This document shows positions 43,971-56,269 of a stretch of 64,000 nt of DNA, one piece after another. Position 1 is the first letter of the stretch, and every line of letters begins with the position of its first letter. Source of the DNA: Cladochytrium replicatum (taxonomy: Eukaryota > Chytridiomycota > Chytridiomycetes > Cladochytriales > Cladochytriaceae); the NCBI GenBank assembly GCA_025526935.1, contig JAHLKD010000099.1:1-64000 (forward strand), read 5' to 3'. Below the pieces are notes generated by a model, which saw only the letters and a list, made by a program, of their open reading frames with translations, searched no databases and was not told the origin of the DNA. The position numbers and the translations under genes are program-made.

Positions 43971-44683
43971 CTACGTTAGATTAGTTTGCTGTGTAAGTAA
44001 ATATATCGATATGGAAAGCTGGACGTGAATTGTGGAGGTCAGATTAACACATGTTAACTGGCTTGATTGCCGCATATCTGTCTGCACTTGAGAGAGGATT
44101 TGGTCCTTGTCTTGTGTTAATAGTATAAATAGGTTGATCTGACAGAGCAAACGACAGTGACATTCATCACTGTTCAGCAACAAACTATAAATCAGACCCA
44201 CCGACAGTGATATTCATCGCTGCTTCCACACTTCCAATGTTTTCAAATGTTCAGTTATCTCCTTGAATTTTCGTCTCTTAATGACCTTTTGTAGAGCACG
44301 AATTGGTTTGTAATTGCTTCTTCACCAGCTTGCCCACCAAAAACGATGATTCTGAGGATACGCTTTAAAAACTATGAAAGGAACATTTTGCACAAAGAAG
44401 ACTAGAATACATTGATGTGTCGTCTGTCATTGTTGTGTCTATCAAGGTCAGAATGGACATTCAAAAAAAGTCAAAAACTAAAGAGGTCATGAAAGTGTTG
44501 AAACGCTTAGTGGCTCATCTATCACCAAAAAAAACTGTGGCCATCCCATTCGCTTTCCTTCTACTACTAGTGTAACACAAAAAAAATAATAAAACAATAA
44601 ACAATACAATCACGAAATTCTCAAAATTGGTTTCCTCAAAAATGGCTCTAGGCAAGAATTTACCCTTCCATGAAGAAAAAGCT
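43971..44683. other. AT-rich intergenic region
   Basis: Stops in all frames; a short echo (cgacagtgacattcatc and cgacagtgatattcatc near 44152 and 44201). No gene supported. Confidence 0.4.
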
Positions 44684-45968
44684 TTACATGAGACCGACTT
44701 CCCTCAAGTTTGCCTGGATGATGATGTCGTTGACGGCTGCCATGACAAACTTGATCTGTGTGGTGTCTGTCGCGCAGGTAAAGTGCGTGTAGATCTGCTT
44801 CTGGTCACTCTGGTTCAGTGAAACGAAGCGGTTCAGGATATACTCGCACGCAGCCTCGTAGTTGTCACCGCCTACAAAACACAATATATCGATTTACAAA
44901 AATCCAAGAAGAAATGATCATCTTACCGCTATAGTCGGGGAAGTACTTCGAAATAGGGCTACGAGGAAGTTTGTCCTTGAAAAGGTCAATCTTGTTCAAG
45001 AACAAGATGATAGATGTCTTGACGAACCACCGGCTGTTGCAGATAGAATCGAACAATGTAAGCGCTTCCTGCATGCGGTTCTATAGCAAAGCAAGTGGTC
45101 AACCCTATATCCAATGAACCCGGTTCCCAACTTACCACTGTCTCATCCTCAACAAGCACCTGGTCGTACTCAGAGATGGCAACAAGGAAAACGATGGCGG
45201 TGACGTTCTCAAAACAGTGGATCCACTTCTTGCGCTCGGATCGCTGTCCGCCGACATCAAACATCCTATACGTCAGGTCCCCAATGTGGAATGACGACTC
45301 CGTGATACCGGTCGTTTTGACACGGGAGCGCAACACATCCTGGTCCGTTGGTGTGAAGTTGGGTGCCGCAATCCGATCAATCGCTTCAAAGTAGCTATAT
45401 AGGTTTGGAAACATTAGCATCTTTAATCATCCGTGTAAGGTTGCATTTCGTACTATCGAGCCGAGTCATTGAGCTGGTACTCCCGACTCCTCGCAAAAGC
45501 AGCCTGCACACCACCGTCGCCCCAAAGCGCCTTCACCGCCGCCGCGACGTCAGCGGGCAATACCTCAGCCTCGATCTGGTTCGGAAGCTCGATGATCACG
45601 GTCTTGTGCTTCTCATTGTCGTCGCGCTCGAGTGGGATCCCCATGTTGGCCATGGCATCCAGGATGACCCGCATCGATTGCACGGTATTGGAGAAGATGA
45701 TCTCCCTGAACGCCTCTCGCTCTTCGTTCGAGTACCCCGTGTCGTGGATCAGCTTCATCTGCTTCAGAATCGTCGACTTTCCGGACTCGCCGGCACCTGT
45801 TTGAAAAACGGGGGTGAGATGTGTGATAAATCTGCGCGAATCATGTCTACCGAGTAGGAGCATCTTGACCTCATTCCGGAGGTTCTGCTTTTCCTTCTTC
45901 AGCTGGTTTTCGATCTCGTCATTCTTCTTCTTCCCCTCGGTGTCATCTGCGCTCATACAGCAGCCCAT
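44684..45968 (-). CDS. Heterotrimeric G protein alpha subunit 1
   Basis: Minus-strand exons 45968-45851, 45796-45454, 45394-45136, 45080-44927 and 44871-44684; introns 54-59 nt. The 353-residue product starts MGCCMSADD, with Gly2 for N-myristoylation and Cys3/Cys4 for palmitoylation. Nucleotide-binding motifs are complete: P-loop GAGESGKST from Gly40, switch I RVKTTGI with Arg178 and Thr182, switch [14 protein letters not shown] with Gln204, FLNKIDLF and TCATDT. This is a Gi-like fungal Galpha acting at the plasma membrane downstream of a GPCR. The C-terminus is REVGLM, so the pertussis-toxin Cys at position -4 is replaced by Val. A second gene with identical exon phases and lengths lies upstream on the same strand (47280-48558). 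Confidence 0.96.
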
Positions 45969-47279
45969 GTCGATAGATTCAGTTCGGGGTGGGTTGTGAT
46001 CTGGGTGAATGGAGGCTGGCTCCAAGGAAACGAGAGAGATCGCGGTTAGAATTGCGAAAATCACAGGGAGCTCCTGAAGATACAATAAAATTGGGTTTGG
46101 TGTTATGAAGGAGGTGTTGATGATAAAAGTGTGTAAACACAACCGATCGATGTGAATGTGCGTATAAGAAATGAAGGGATCTCACACACAGAAAACGCTC
46201 TTTTGTCGTAATCTATAGCAATTTGGATCGGTCCCAGAGTGCAAATATGTGTGTTCTGCACGAGAACCCGATTCCCGACCTCTGTGAACAAACAGAAATG
46301 CTTCACCACCGGTGATTGGCCACCACACTTCCCACAAGAGTTAGGGTTATCTTTAGCATTTCCAGTCGTTTAAGTTTGACGCAAATTTTTATGCTCTTCG
46401 AAGAGATATGGAATAGGAGCCGCGGAAGAGCATAAAAATGTGCGTCACCGCAAATCGGCGATGTTCGGCAACAATTCCAGTGATCTAGGGGAGGGAGAAC
46501 TCTTCAAGCGCCCCTGTAAATATATGTATCCCTCAATCCATACCCCCAACCCGCATCGCCCTGATCTCACACCACAATACTCACCGGATTTTGGGAAACG
46601 CGAGGAAAACGCGACACCCACAGCAAAAGGCGCAGCTGGGTCGCAAATTGATTCTCCCAGAAATCCCCAAATCAGGAACCAGCGCGTTTAACAATTGGGA
46701 GACTATTTTGAGACAGAAACACAAGAAAAAGCATCGAGAAAATGTCTCACATCTCCATGAAATGCAGCGAGCCAAAAACTGCAGCAACATATCAGCATCT
46801 ATATGGAATGGAACTTAGATATTTCAAAACAAACAACCAACTGATGTTGGCAAATTTCACATCATCCGGAAACGCACGCAAGAGAGCTGAATGGTTGAAA
46901 CAGATCACAAAAGAGGAAGGAACAAACCAAAATATTGCCGAAACGCTAGGAGAGTAAACGAAATCATAAAACAACATTTTTGTTGGCAAAGACCGCTCAA
47001 AACCCTCAATGCATCTCAAATGCTCGCGCGGGGCTCTTGTCCCAAAAATAGTTGAAGGGAAAGAACAATATACGTTGTATGAACAAAAACGGTTAAAACC
47101 GAAGGCTGCGAAAAGGCAAAATACAAGACAGATTTTTATTGCTACGCAATAAAAAGCTGCCCAGACAAAAATAAAAAGCTCTAAGGGAACAAATGCTGGC
47201 AGGGAAACGCAAAGCTCATGATAGGAAACAAGAGAATCAACAACCGCGAATATGGACTGAAACAAAACAAATATATCAA
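45969..47279. other. region between the two G-alpha genes
   Basis: Holds the 5' UTR and promoter of G-alpha 1 and the 3' flank of G-alpha 2. No ORF with a motif. The inverted repeat at 46376-46444 is listed separately. Confidence 0.5.
46376..46444. repeat. 22-bp inverted repeat, 25-bp loop
   Basis: gacgcaaatttttatgctct plus tc (46376-46397) pairs with gaagagcataaaaatgtgcg plus tc (46423-46444) with one mismatch. It lies about 400 bp upstream of the G-alpha 1 start, and could be a cruciform, a regulatory palindrome or the end pair of a tiny transposon remnant. Confidence 0.85.
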
Positions 47280-48558
47280 TTACATCAGACCGACTTCCTG
47301 GAGGTTGGTCTGGATGATGATGTCGTTCACAGCCGCCATGACAAACTTGATCTGGGTTGTGTCGGTGGCGCAAGTGAAGTGTGTGTAAATCTGCTTGTGT
47401 TCACTCTGGTTGAGAGAAACGAAGCGGTTGAGGAGGTACTCGCATGCAGACTCATAGTGATCACCACCTAGGTTGGCAAGTTAGAAAGTTAAGAATGAAA
47501 GCCTCCTTGTGAACAAACATACCAATGTAGTCGGGGAAGAAGCGGCTCATGGGAGACCTTGGGAGTTTCTCCTTGAACAAATCAATCTTGTTCAAGAACA
47601 AGATGATGGAGGTCTTCACGAACCACCTGCTGTTGCAGATAGAGTCGAAAAGCGTAAGAGCCTCCTGCATACGGTTCTAGAAATAGCAGCATTTTGAGAT
47701 TACTGAATATGTACGCTTGGCAAAGCAACATACCACTGTCTCGTCTTCAACGAGAACCTGGTCGTACTCAGAAATGGCCACCAAGAACACAATTGCCGTC
47801 ACGTTCTCGAAGCAGTGAATCCACTTCTTTCGCTCAGAACGCTGTCCACCGACGTCGAACAAGCGGTAGGTCAAGTCTCCAATGCGGAAGCTGGTTTCAG
47901 TGATACCAGTGGTCTTCACACGCGATCGCAGCACATCCTGGTCCGTTGGCATGTAGTTGGGCGAAGCAATGCGGTCGATAGAGTCAAAGTAGCTGCCAAA
48001 ACAGGTTCAGCCTCATTTCTTGTTTCAGCATACTTCAATTCCACTCACTATCGTGCAGAGTCGTTAAGCTGGTACTCCCGGCTACGGGTAAAGCAAGTCT
48101 GAACACCCATATCCCTCCACAGGCACTTCACAGCCCATGCGACTTCAGGTGGGAACACATCGGCCTCAATCTGGTTGGGAAGTTCGTAGATGATAGCGCG
48201 GCATCGCTCGTTCTCACGTCGCTCGAGAGGGATTCCCATGTTGGCCATGGCATCGAGAATGACACGCATCGACTGCACGGTGTTGGAGAAAATAATCTCC
48301 TTGAAAGCCTCTCGCTCCTCAAGGCTGTATCCACTATCGTGAATAAGCTTCATCTGCTTCAAGATGGTCGACTTTCCGGATTCACCGGCACCTGTTTCAC
48401 TTTTAGCACAAGTCGAAACTCACTCCCCACAATAACTTACCGAGCAGCAACATCTTGACCTCGTTCCTCATGTTCATCCTCTCCCTCTTAAGCTGCGTGT
48501 CGATCTCATCGTTCTTTCTCTTCCTCTCACGTTCATCTGCACTCATGCAAACACCCAT
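47280..48558 (-). CDS. Heterotrimeric G protein alpha subunit 2 (tandem paralogue)
   Basis: Exons 48558-48441, 48391-48049, 47992-47734, 47676-47523 and 47467-47280 have the same lengths (118, 343, 259, 154, 188) and phases as G-alpha 1, so the pair arose by whole-gene duplication. The 353-residue product starts [12 protein letters not shown]: Gly2 is kept but only Cys4 can be palmitoylated. P-loop, [23 protein letters not shown] and TCATDT are all present. The helical domain differs most ([20 protein letters not shown] versus the [11 protein letters not shown] type), which is where regulators and specificity vary. The C-terminus is QEVGLM, so receptor-contact residues are nearly unchanged between the copies. 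Confidence 0.96.
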
Positions 48559-51500
48559 GTTGACGAGACTTTTTTGGACGGAAGGATGAAGGGTTTGTTA
48601 CTGAAAGGGATAAACAATGTGTAAGTTGCGGAGATTAATAGAGTAAGTTCCAAGTAGACCGGATACAGGTAAAGACATGTAACGCCTCCTCACACAAAGT
48701 ACTCCATGCTCTCTCCGCCACGTTCGCCGGTGGCACCACCAACAAAAGTGGCACCCAACAGCAAAAAGAATAGCCCGACGCCGCAAGCAAAGCAATCTGC
48801 TGTTATGACATATTCCAAACCCGGCACTTTTGCTTGTACCACGGCGACCAATATCCCAGTTCGGTGCTGTGTTTCCCGGAGGAGTACTGAAATGAAAGTC
48901 GGAATATTTACTTATTTCCTTACGTTGCAGATGTCGGCTGTGTAAGCGATGGTGTGTTCGTTAGACTAAGGCCCGAGGGTTTGAGTGTTTGGTTGCTGTT
49001 GTTTTGGTTGTTGTGTGTGGGAGAACTAGAGGGATGGCAGTGCTGTGAGGGGTGGGGCGCAGATCAGTTTTTACGGAGTCACATGCATTTGGTAGCATGT
49101 GGTTCAACGACCCTGTAACTAAACAGACATTATTGGACGAGATGAATACATTGATAGAATGATGGACGGTTGTCACAATATAAAGTTTGGAAATTGGAAG
49201 GTGGGGGACATGAAGGGAGATAACACATTCACAACATAAAGCTCTCATTGGAAAATTCTGTGCCACAAATTAAATCGAGACGAGTTCCTAGTCACCCAGT
49301 TGTTCCATGCACCAGGAGATTCGTCTAATAGTGCTTCACTTTGTTGTCACAAACAACAACAGATGCTGGCTCTGCCTCAAAGGTTGTGCACTTAGCCTGA
49401 AACATTGAGTGCTTTCTCACAGGGGTTGAGGAAAGATACCCATTTTTTATTTCTTTTTTGTTATAATGTTTATTGCCTCAGTGAGGAGTAGGTTGTGTTA
49501 TACTTGTAAAGAACGGTACATATAGGAATCGCACGCTACCCGCAGCCTGACCCATCACCAGCCCGGAATCACAATCCTCCACAGTACTAAGGCGGCAAGA
49601 AAGCCCACGAGTTGAACCCACCACATGTTCCCAAGACGCCTGCCACTGTTCCATCCCTAAAATAAAATTAGAACCCCCAGTAAAACATAAGAATGAAACC
49701 AAGCACTCTGAGACTCTCACTTCCCTACTCGCCCTACCACCCATGTTTGACCAGAAAGAGAACCCACCTCCAAGCCCAACAGTGTGGGGAAGGACCTGGC
49801 AAGAGTACTAGCCGACCACCTGCAGAAATCCAAAAACACATTTCCAGAATGTCCGAGATGCCCAGAAAGGTAACAAGGTACTACTCATTGAAAGGTTTTC
49901 CACTACGCTCATCTGCCAAACGACACCGTACGCCATCTCCATCACTGACTGCGAATCCCTTGATGCTGTTGTCACTCAGAGTAGCACCCCGGCATCACCA
50001 ATGCGCCAGTTGGCAAACAGTGCTGATAGATAACCTTTCTTCGCCAGAGGTCGGGTGAAGCGTTCTCTTGGCTGGCCCTGCTGTCCTGCTCCTCGCACAG
50101 ACTACTCCGCTGTGTTTGCCACCAAAGCATTTGCAAGTCTGTCCTATTTGGTGTGCATGTTTCACTCAACAAAGAATGTGCTGAACTGATCCAATGAGTG
50201 GAGCCCTTGCTTCCAATCTGTCACTCCTCCAGCCTCTGAATCTTGATGTGTCAAGCCACAGTATCGCGGAACCGGTGGATATCGAATGTGGTATTCATAC
50301 TGATAGTTGAAAACAAACTGTTGGCATGCCCTGAAAGGCAAGGAAGGATTCTGATTGTCTATCGTCACGTTGCTCCCAAATTCTTCGATTCTAACTTGTC
50401 TTCGCAGTAAGCCATACGTTCTTTCAGGCTCTTGTAATTGCCAACTATCTCAATCAATCAATCTTCTCATATGCCCAGCTGCTCAGGCAGTCCCAGATAT
50501 GTAACTCCCTGACTCTATCCATCCTTCCATCAAATGTCAACATTTCTCATCAGGTATGATTGAAAGGTGAACACAGCCCAGAAGTGAGCATAAGTCCTAG
50601 ATGCTGGGTCCGTCTTCACTGAAGAGGCAGCAAACATAAGTCCCAGGCTCCGGGTCTGTCATCACAACTGAGCTATCGGAACTGCAAGCCCCACACAATC
50701 CTATGGTGTGGCTGATGACATTAAAAATGGCATTTTCAATTATTCTGTTGCATGATTCGAAATAACTTAAATCAGAAACAATTTCTGCAAACTTTTTCTC
50801 TCCCACTGCAGCATACCGCAGCCCATATGCACCAAACTTCACAGGAAATTCTCAGCAAGCCATACACAAATCCTTGGTAAGCCACCACCTGCAGATATGG
50901 GCCATTCAACTGAATTACCCTCAACCTGTCCTATTTCTAAAACCTCCTGCTCTTGCTTTTATTGTTGGTTTAATACAAGAACAATAACCTCTTGAGCTTA
51001 AAAAGGCTGCAATATGTGTGCGCTGAATTCTACCAACACTACATGCTGCCCATCACAAACAACGTAGGAAAAAATCATCTGTCATAATCATCGATGGTTT
51101 GTCTCAAATCTTCAGTCAGGTGGCCATTTCTGGATAGTATCCCTTGTGAGCATACTTTCAGCCAGATCCTGTAACAATAGATTGTCCATCGTTGCTGATT
51201 GCAACTTCCATATACCTCACTGATCCTGAAACCGAAAACAGTGTATCACTGCTGATTGGAACTGTCTACATGTAACTCAAGTGATCCTGGAACAATTTTT
51301 TGCTTTTTTTGCGCACATTATCCTACTCTCTGAGCTTTCCTAGGTTTGGATCTGCTGTGATAGACTTGTGGGTAGAGCTGAGGGGGGAGACAATGAGCGC
51401 AACAGGCACCGCGGCTGAGGACGATGCAAGAGCTTGGGCAACAGACTCTGACTGCAGCAGAAACCACAAGCCAAGCTGCTCAAGCATGAAATGTGGAGGT

Positions 51501-52232
51501 ACTCACTGTCCATTCCACTTTTGCAGGGAGTCTACTTCGAAGATTTCTTCACAAACACAGGAAACGTTCTACATATTGTGAAGCAATGTCCCATTCAAGT
51601 CGCATTCATCACCGTCTTCGGTCAGGTATGTCGTTCGAGAATTATCTGTACGCTGGGCATTCAGAATGTTCCTGCATTTGTGAGAAATCTTCAAAGATGA
51701 TGTTGACTGGAAAGGTGATTCGAATCTTGCGTTCGCGCTCCCGGTGGTCTTCTCTGGTAGGTGAACTTGCTAGTGGCAGTCGCAGTGCGTTCCTCTTTCG
51801 TTTCTTGGCCCGGTGTACTAATAGTGCTCTTTCGATTTAGGGCTCGCAGAGTTCACCTTAGTCCCAGTGTCCGCCTTGTTTTTCCTTAGATCTTCATCTA
51901 TAAGATGAATCAATAGTTGATACGGCTATCCGATACTCACATTTTGAGAAGTGAAACCCGCCGCAAGTCGCGATACACATGATCGTGATGCTAAGCTCCT
52001 CAAACTGAATGATCTTTGTCTGGATTCGCGACAACTTCAGCACATTCCATTAAATGATGGCCGATGTACCAACTAAATATCATCTGTTCACTTCTTTGGA
52101 GTCTGTTCTTGCTGCTTCACCGCCCGCTAATGACTTTGTGTCACTACTCGACCCAATACCTTTCACTGCCGCTTGGTTTCCACTCTCAGTTTGAGCCCCT
52201 TGAGCCTGTGGTAACGTCTTTGGCGGAAACAC
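48559..52232. other. long region without a recognised gene
   Basis: No known domain found on either strand. Coding-like stretches on the minus strand include 50842-50597 (KFGAYGLRYAAVGEKKFAEI ... MTDPEPGTYVCCLFSEDGPS, stop) with a possible upstream exon (SVEWPISAGGGLPRICVWLA) near 50940-50860. On the plus strand, VYFEDFFTNTGNVLHIVKQC then PIQVAFITVFGQ lies at about 51530-51625. Internal near-repeats occur, for example ataagtcc(t/c)ag... at 50590 and 50636, and tgat(t)gcaact/tgattggaact around 51195-51260. Confidence 0.4.
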
Positions 52233-53315
52233 TCATAAACGCGACCCAAGAATGTACTCCAGCGTCTCGCCCGGTTTTAACCGTCTCACAACGCCCTTTT
52301 CATCGATTTCCGTCCCCTTTTCCAAAACATCATAATCGCCCAACGTCGTCGAGGTGTTGAGCGCAGCGATCCAGTCCACTTCGAGGGAAAATTCTCTGGG
52401 TTGCCTTACGACGCTGAATCCCACTGTTTTTACTTTGGCACGATCGAGCTCGATCTGTCGGGCCTGGACGAATCCGTTTGCGGTCAACACGAAATCTTGG
52501 AATGGGATCTACGAGAACGGTGGATTTTTCATTCCGGAGCCATGTATAGTTGGTTGATTTAATACCATCACGGTTTCCCATTGCCCTGGTGTCTTGAAGT
52601 ATATCCAATGTTGCCAGAGATGTGTTGGGTACAGACTGTCAGCCTGTAGATTCAGGAACCAGTGGCGGCTGTCCCCTCGTGCTCTGATCGCGAGATATCG
52701 GTATAGTGTGGTGTCCAATCGAGGCCGGTGGAAAAGTGTCAAAGGCATCTCCTGCATACGGGGGAATCAAGGTCAATAGCCTGTCCAGATGATGTGCTTT
52801 TTACCCACAAATCTTTGAACGAATGCCTGCGTATCCTGATCGCTTTATTTTCGAATTTGGTGGAATCTCTGTCGACAAATTTCCCCAAAACAATCCTTGC
52901 CATCACTCATGAGTCCGTTTCATATCCAATAATGCCTCGACTTATTCGTCCTCACCAGTCTTTTCTGGCGTCAGCCCCCAAAATGCTTCCGAATAGCTTA
53001 AATCAATCCAAAAACCATCACTAAGGTTTAGACGCCTCTAGTAACTTTCACTCGGGCCAAAGTACCTCCAATGTCCGCATCCGACCCTACCACTCACTTC
53101 TCCAAATCTTCCACGTTGTTGAAAGTGAATATCGACATCCGTTCCTTCCAGCTCAAATCCATCCGCATCGCTACGACGGCCCGCAATATGTCAGCCATCG
53201 AACTCCATCTCCAATGTCAACCTCGTAGATTACCCGCAACTGCCTCCTTCTTCACATGGTCTATCGAGCGTTTGAAATACGACGACAGTACTCCTGCCAC
53301 TCTGTTCTTTGACAT
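52233..53315 (-). pseudogene. Complex I assembly factor CIA30/NDUFAF1-like, broken
   Basis: Minus strand, in family order: MSKNRVAGVLSSYFKRSIDH (53315), RMSIFTFNNVEDLEK, VVGSDADIGGTLARVKVT, LFWGNLSTEIPPNSKIKRSG followed by YAGIRSK, LYRYLAIRARGDSRHWFLNL with YPTHLWQHWIYFKTPGQWET, then IPFQDFVLTANGFVQARQIE to TGA at 52233-52235. These are the CIA30 domain blocks. A TGA (53096-53094) stands where the family has Trp after EDLEK. The join from YAGIRSK to the next block is out of phase with any GT-AG intron I could place, so two independent lesions make a pseudogene. An intron with acceptor ctcgtag before IPFQDF is clear. Confidence 0.75.
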
Positions 53316-53434
53316 TGCTGCTCCAGTTCCCAACTCCGCAATGACGTTTTTGTTTCAGTTTTGGGGTTCAGCTTTTCGACCTTTAAAAACAAAACCAACG
53401 CGTCTGCGGTCCGGCTTAAGCTTCCCAACCAAAG

Positions 53435-55695
53435 ATGCTCAAGGCTGCCGTTGCAAGCGCAAAAGCTCTCCCGCGATCCTTATGCACGCGGACCCAGTCT
53501 GCGCGCATGATCCTCAGTAGCAGGACGCTGTCGACAGGTATCGTACTGATTTGCATGCACCCCGTGCATCACACTCATCGGACATTTGTTCTTCCGCACC
53601 AAAATCAAGCAAACGGCAGCAATGGCGACTTAGTCAAATCAAACGAGCCCACAAACGGCTCTCAAGCTACAAAGTGGACTGTGGTACCGCAAAACCGCTT
53701 CCGGAACTCCGTCACACATCGGTAACCAATCTGTCATTTACACAAAGCTTCCATGCTGATCTTGGTGCAGGCTGTGGGTGAAACGGTACATGGACCAGGA
53801 TCCTCCCGGCGCAATCAAGATCGGTACGGACGGGACTGTTTCCCCTGCATCCGATGCGCCAGTGGACATGCAACGTCCCTTGATCCCGAAACGCATGAAG
53901 GACTCATATGTCGAGGAATTCTTGCCCTTTAAGAGCGAGCCGCAGGTGAAGGAGGAGTACGTGAACGTGTACGGTGGCATAAGGTATTTCATCATTTGAT
54001 TTGTGCGGCTTTCAGAAGACCTTACATTGAACTTCTTCCAGGATTGGCAAGATTTTAGAGGTATGATGCAAGGCTATCAGACTCACAAAAGCTTTTATCT
54101 GATGTTCAAAACGTGCGTGGTGCTTTTGCGATTAGGACCTCGGTATGCATTTTCTCATTGGTGATGTATACACCTCTAATCCCCTCGCACAGATGCGTTG
54201 TCCGGATCAGTGGCCTACAGCCACTGTGATGACCATGAGCCCTACACCCCTCCCATGCGCATTGTCACCGGTACCTCTTCCTCCCCTTTCAAATCACTCC
54301 TTACTCCCTCTAAAACACTGTCCCCCAGCAAGCGTCGACAGAATTGACCTTCTCTCACCGATCCCGCCCGACGTCGACGTCCGTCTGAGTGGCTACGTTT
54401 CCTACGTCGGCTCATCCTCAATGGAAGTATCCCTCTCGATGGAAACTGTCCCAGGCGGCATCGTTCCAACTGAAGACGGATTCACGATGATCAACCCCGA
54501 AGAGAAGGGCGTCCCGATTCTCGCGGCCAAGTTCACCATGGTCGCGCGGGACCCGTATACAAACAAAGCGACGAAAGTCAATCCGTTGAGATTGGAGACT
54601 GATGAGGAGAGGAAGATCTTCAGGCTTGGTGCTGGTGAGTGCGTTAGGTGAGATTGGTGAAATTGCGTTGTGCTGATGTTAGGGGTGTTTGGGTAGAGCA
54701 TAAGGCGAGGAAGCAGGTCGCTGCGCAGACGTCGCTTTCGAAAACACCGCCTAGTGTCGAAGAGATGTTCTTGGTGCATGATTTGTACCTCAGTAGGTGG
54801 AAATGGATCGTTTTTATCGGTATTTATCAACGCCTGAAACAGACTCCATGAAGTATATGGACCGCGAATATGCTGAACCCAAGCCAAACGATGTGGTGCG
54901 TGGCTAACTAGTAATAATGGCACTTAAATCGAACATGTAATGTGTTTTGCAGATATGGATGACGGATACCGCCAAAGAATCATTCACTTTGTGCATGCCG
55001 CAGGTATCTTGGTACACCACCAAGTCGCTTAACCAGCAACCTAACCCTTTCGTTTTCAGGACCGCAACATCCACAACTTCATTTTCGGTGGTTATCTGGT
55101 AGCCGCATCCTACTCTTGAAAACCATGCATAGCAATACTCACACATCCCATCGTACAGATGCGTCTTGCCTACGAGCTCGCTTACGTCGACGCCCTCGCA
55201 TTCTCCAAGTCGCGTCCCTACTTTATCGCCCTCGACGACATCGTAAGCATCAACCACTCAACTCCCCTCACTTCAAATGAAACGTTCACTGAAAAAAATG
55301 CCAACAGATCTTCCGCAAGCCAGTCCCAATCGGAAGCGTCTTGCACCTAAAAGCCCAAATCGTCTACTCTTCCAATCTCTCTGAACCCTCCAAAAACGCA
55401 AACACGTTCCAAGTCAGTGTGCGCGCGACGGTGGAGGACCCCCTAACGGGAACTAGGGAGCACACCAACACGTTCCATTTCACCTTTGCGACAAAGGCTG
55501 AGTGCGCGCAGGTGCTCCCAAGGTCCTATGATGAGTCGATGCAATTTATCGAGGGAAAGAGGCGGTTAGTTTATCAAAATGGAAGTGTCGGTGAGCTTTT
55601 GTGCTGATAGCTGGTTGGGTTTTTGTAGCAAGGAGGTTGCGATGGAGCATTTGAAGTACAATACGAGCGCTTGGGGTACTTCGATCAATCGCTGA
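53435..55695 (+). CDS. Mitochondrial acyl-CoA thioesterase (ACOT9 type, double hotdog)
   Basis: Fourteen exons: 53435-53537, 53610-53721, 53771-53983, 54042-54060, 54136-54142, 54193-54270, 54329-54634, 54697-54792,54843-54895, 54953-55003, 55060-55098, 55159-55242, 55308-55564 and 55629-55695. An Ala/Arg/Ser-rich presequence (MLKAAVASAKALPRSLCTRT) suggests mitochondrial import. Family landmarks are RMKDSYVEEFLPFKSEP, GGIRIGKILEDLDALSGSVA, MRIVTASVDRIDLL, LSGYVSYVGSSSMEVSL, FTMVARDPYTNKA, DRNIHNFIFGGYLMRLAYEL and RPYFIALDDIIFRKPVPIGS, two hotdog domains as in ACOT9/10. Exon 5 has only 7 nt (GACCTCG) and exon 4 only 19. The first intron (72 nt) is in frame without stops, so retention would add 24 residues. 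Confidence 0.9.
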
Positions 55696-56269
55696 GGATC
55701 GCACGCTTCGAGGCGCTGGGAAACAGCGTGATGGCCTCGTGAAGGTGATGATGGCCCTGCCATCTGTAACAAGGACCTTATAACTGGATTCAAAAACAAT
55801 ATACAAACATCCTTAGCAACTCAGTTTCATCTCCATCGGTATTATCAAGCTAATTAACATGTTTCGGGGATGCCCATGTCACCCCGATTGAGGTCAATTG
55901 TGCAAAAATACGTGTGCAAAAACGAAAACATCCTTTAGTTTCGGGGAGCCGAATGTATACTAAAATAGCGATGAGATGCAGGTTTTGTTTTGGGCTTCGA
56001 AAGAAACGCATTTGAAAGTACACATGGATCAAAATAGAAGCTCGAAAGGGAATGCATCGGGCATGCAGAAAGACTCCAGACGAGCGAGCTCAAAGCATGG
56101 ACGACAGAGAAACGAAGGAGCGAAACCAGGCAAAGACAAACGGAAAAAGATAAAGCAAAGAAAAAAAGAAAAACTCATCAAACCCATCCAGCGAAGGCGA
56201 CAGTGTCCTTTCTACAACCCCCATAAAACACGGACCAGAAACTCGTACACAAAATAGAAAATGATCCAA
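55696..56269. other. convergent intergenic region
   Basis: Lies between the 3' ends of the ACOT9-type gene (plus) and the SUR7-like gene (minus). A purine/A-rich stretch at 56130-56190; no gene supported. Confidence 0.5.
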
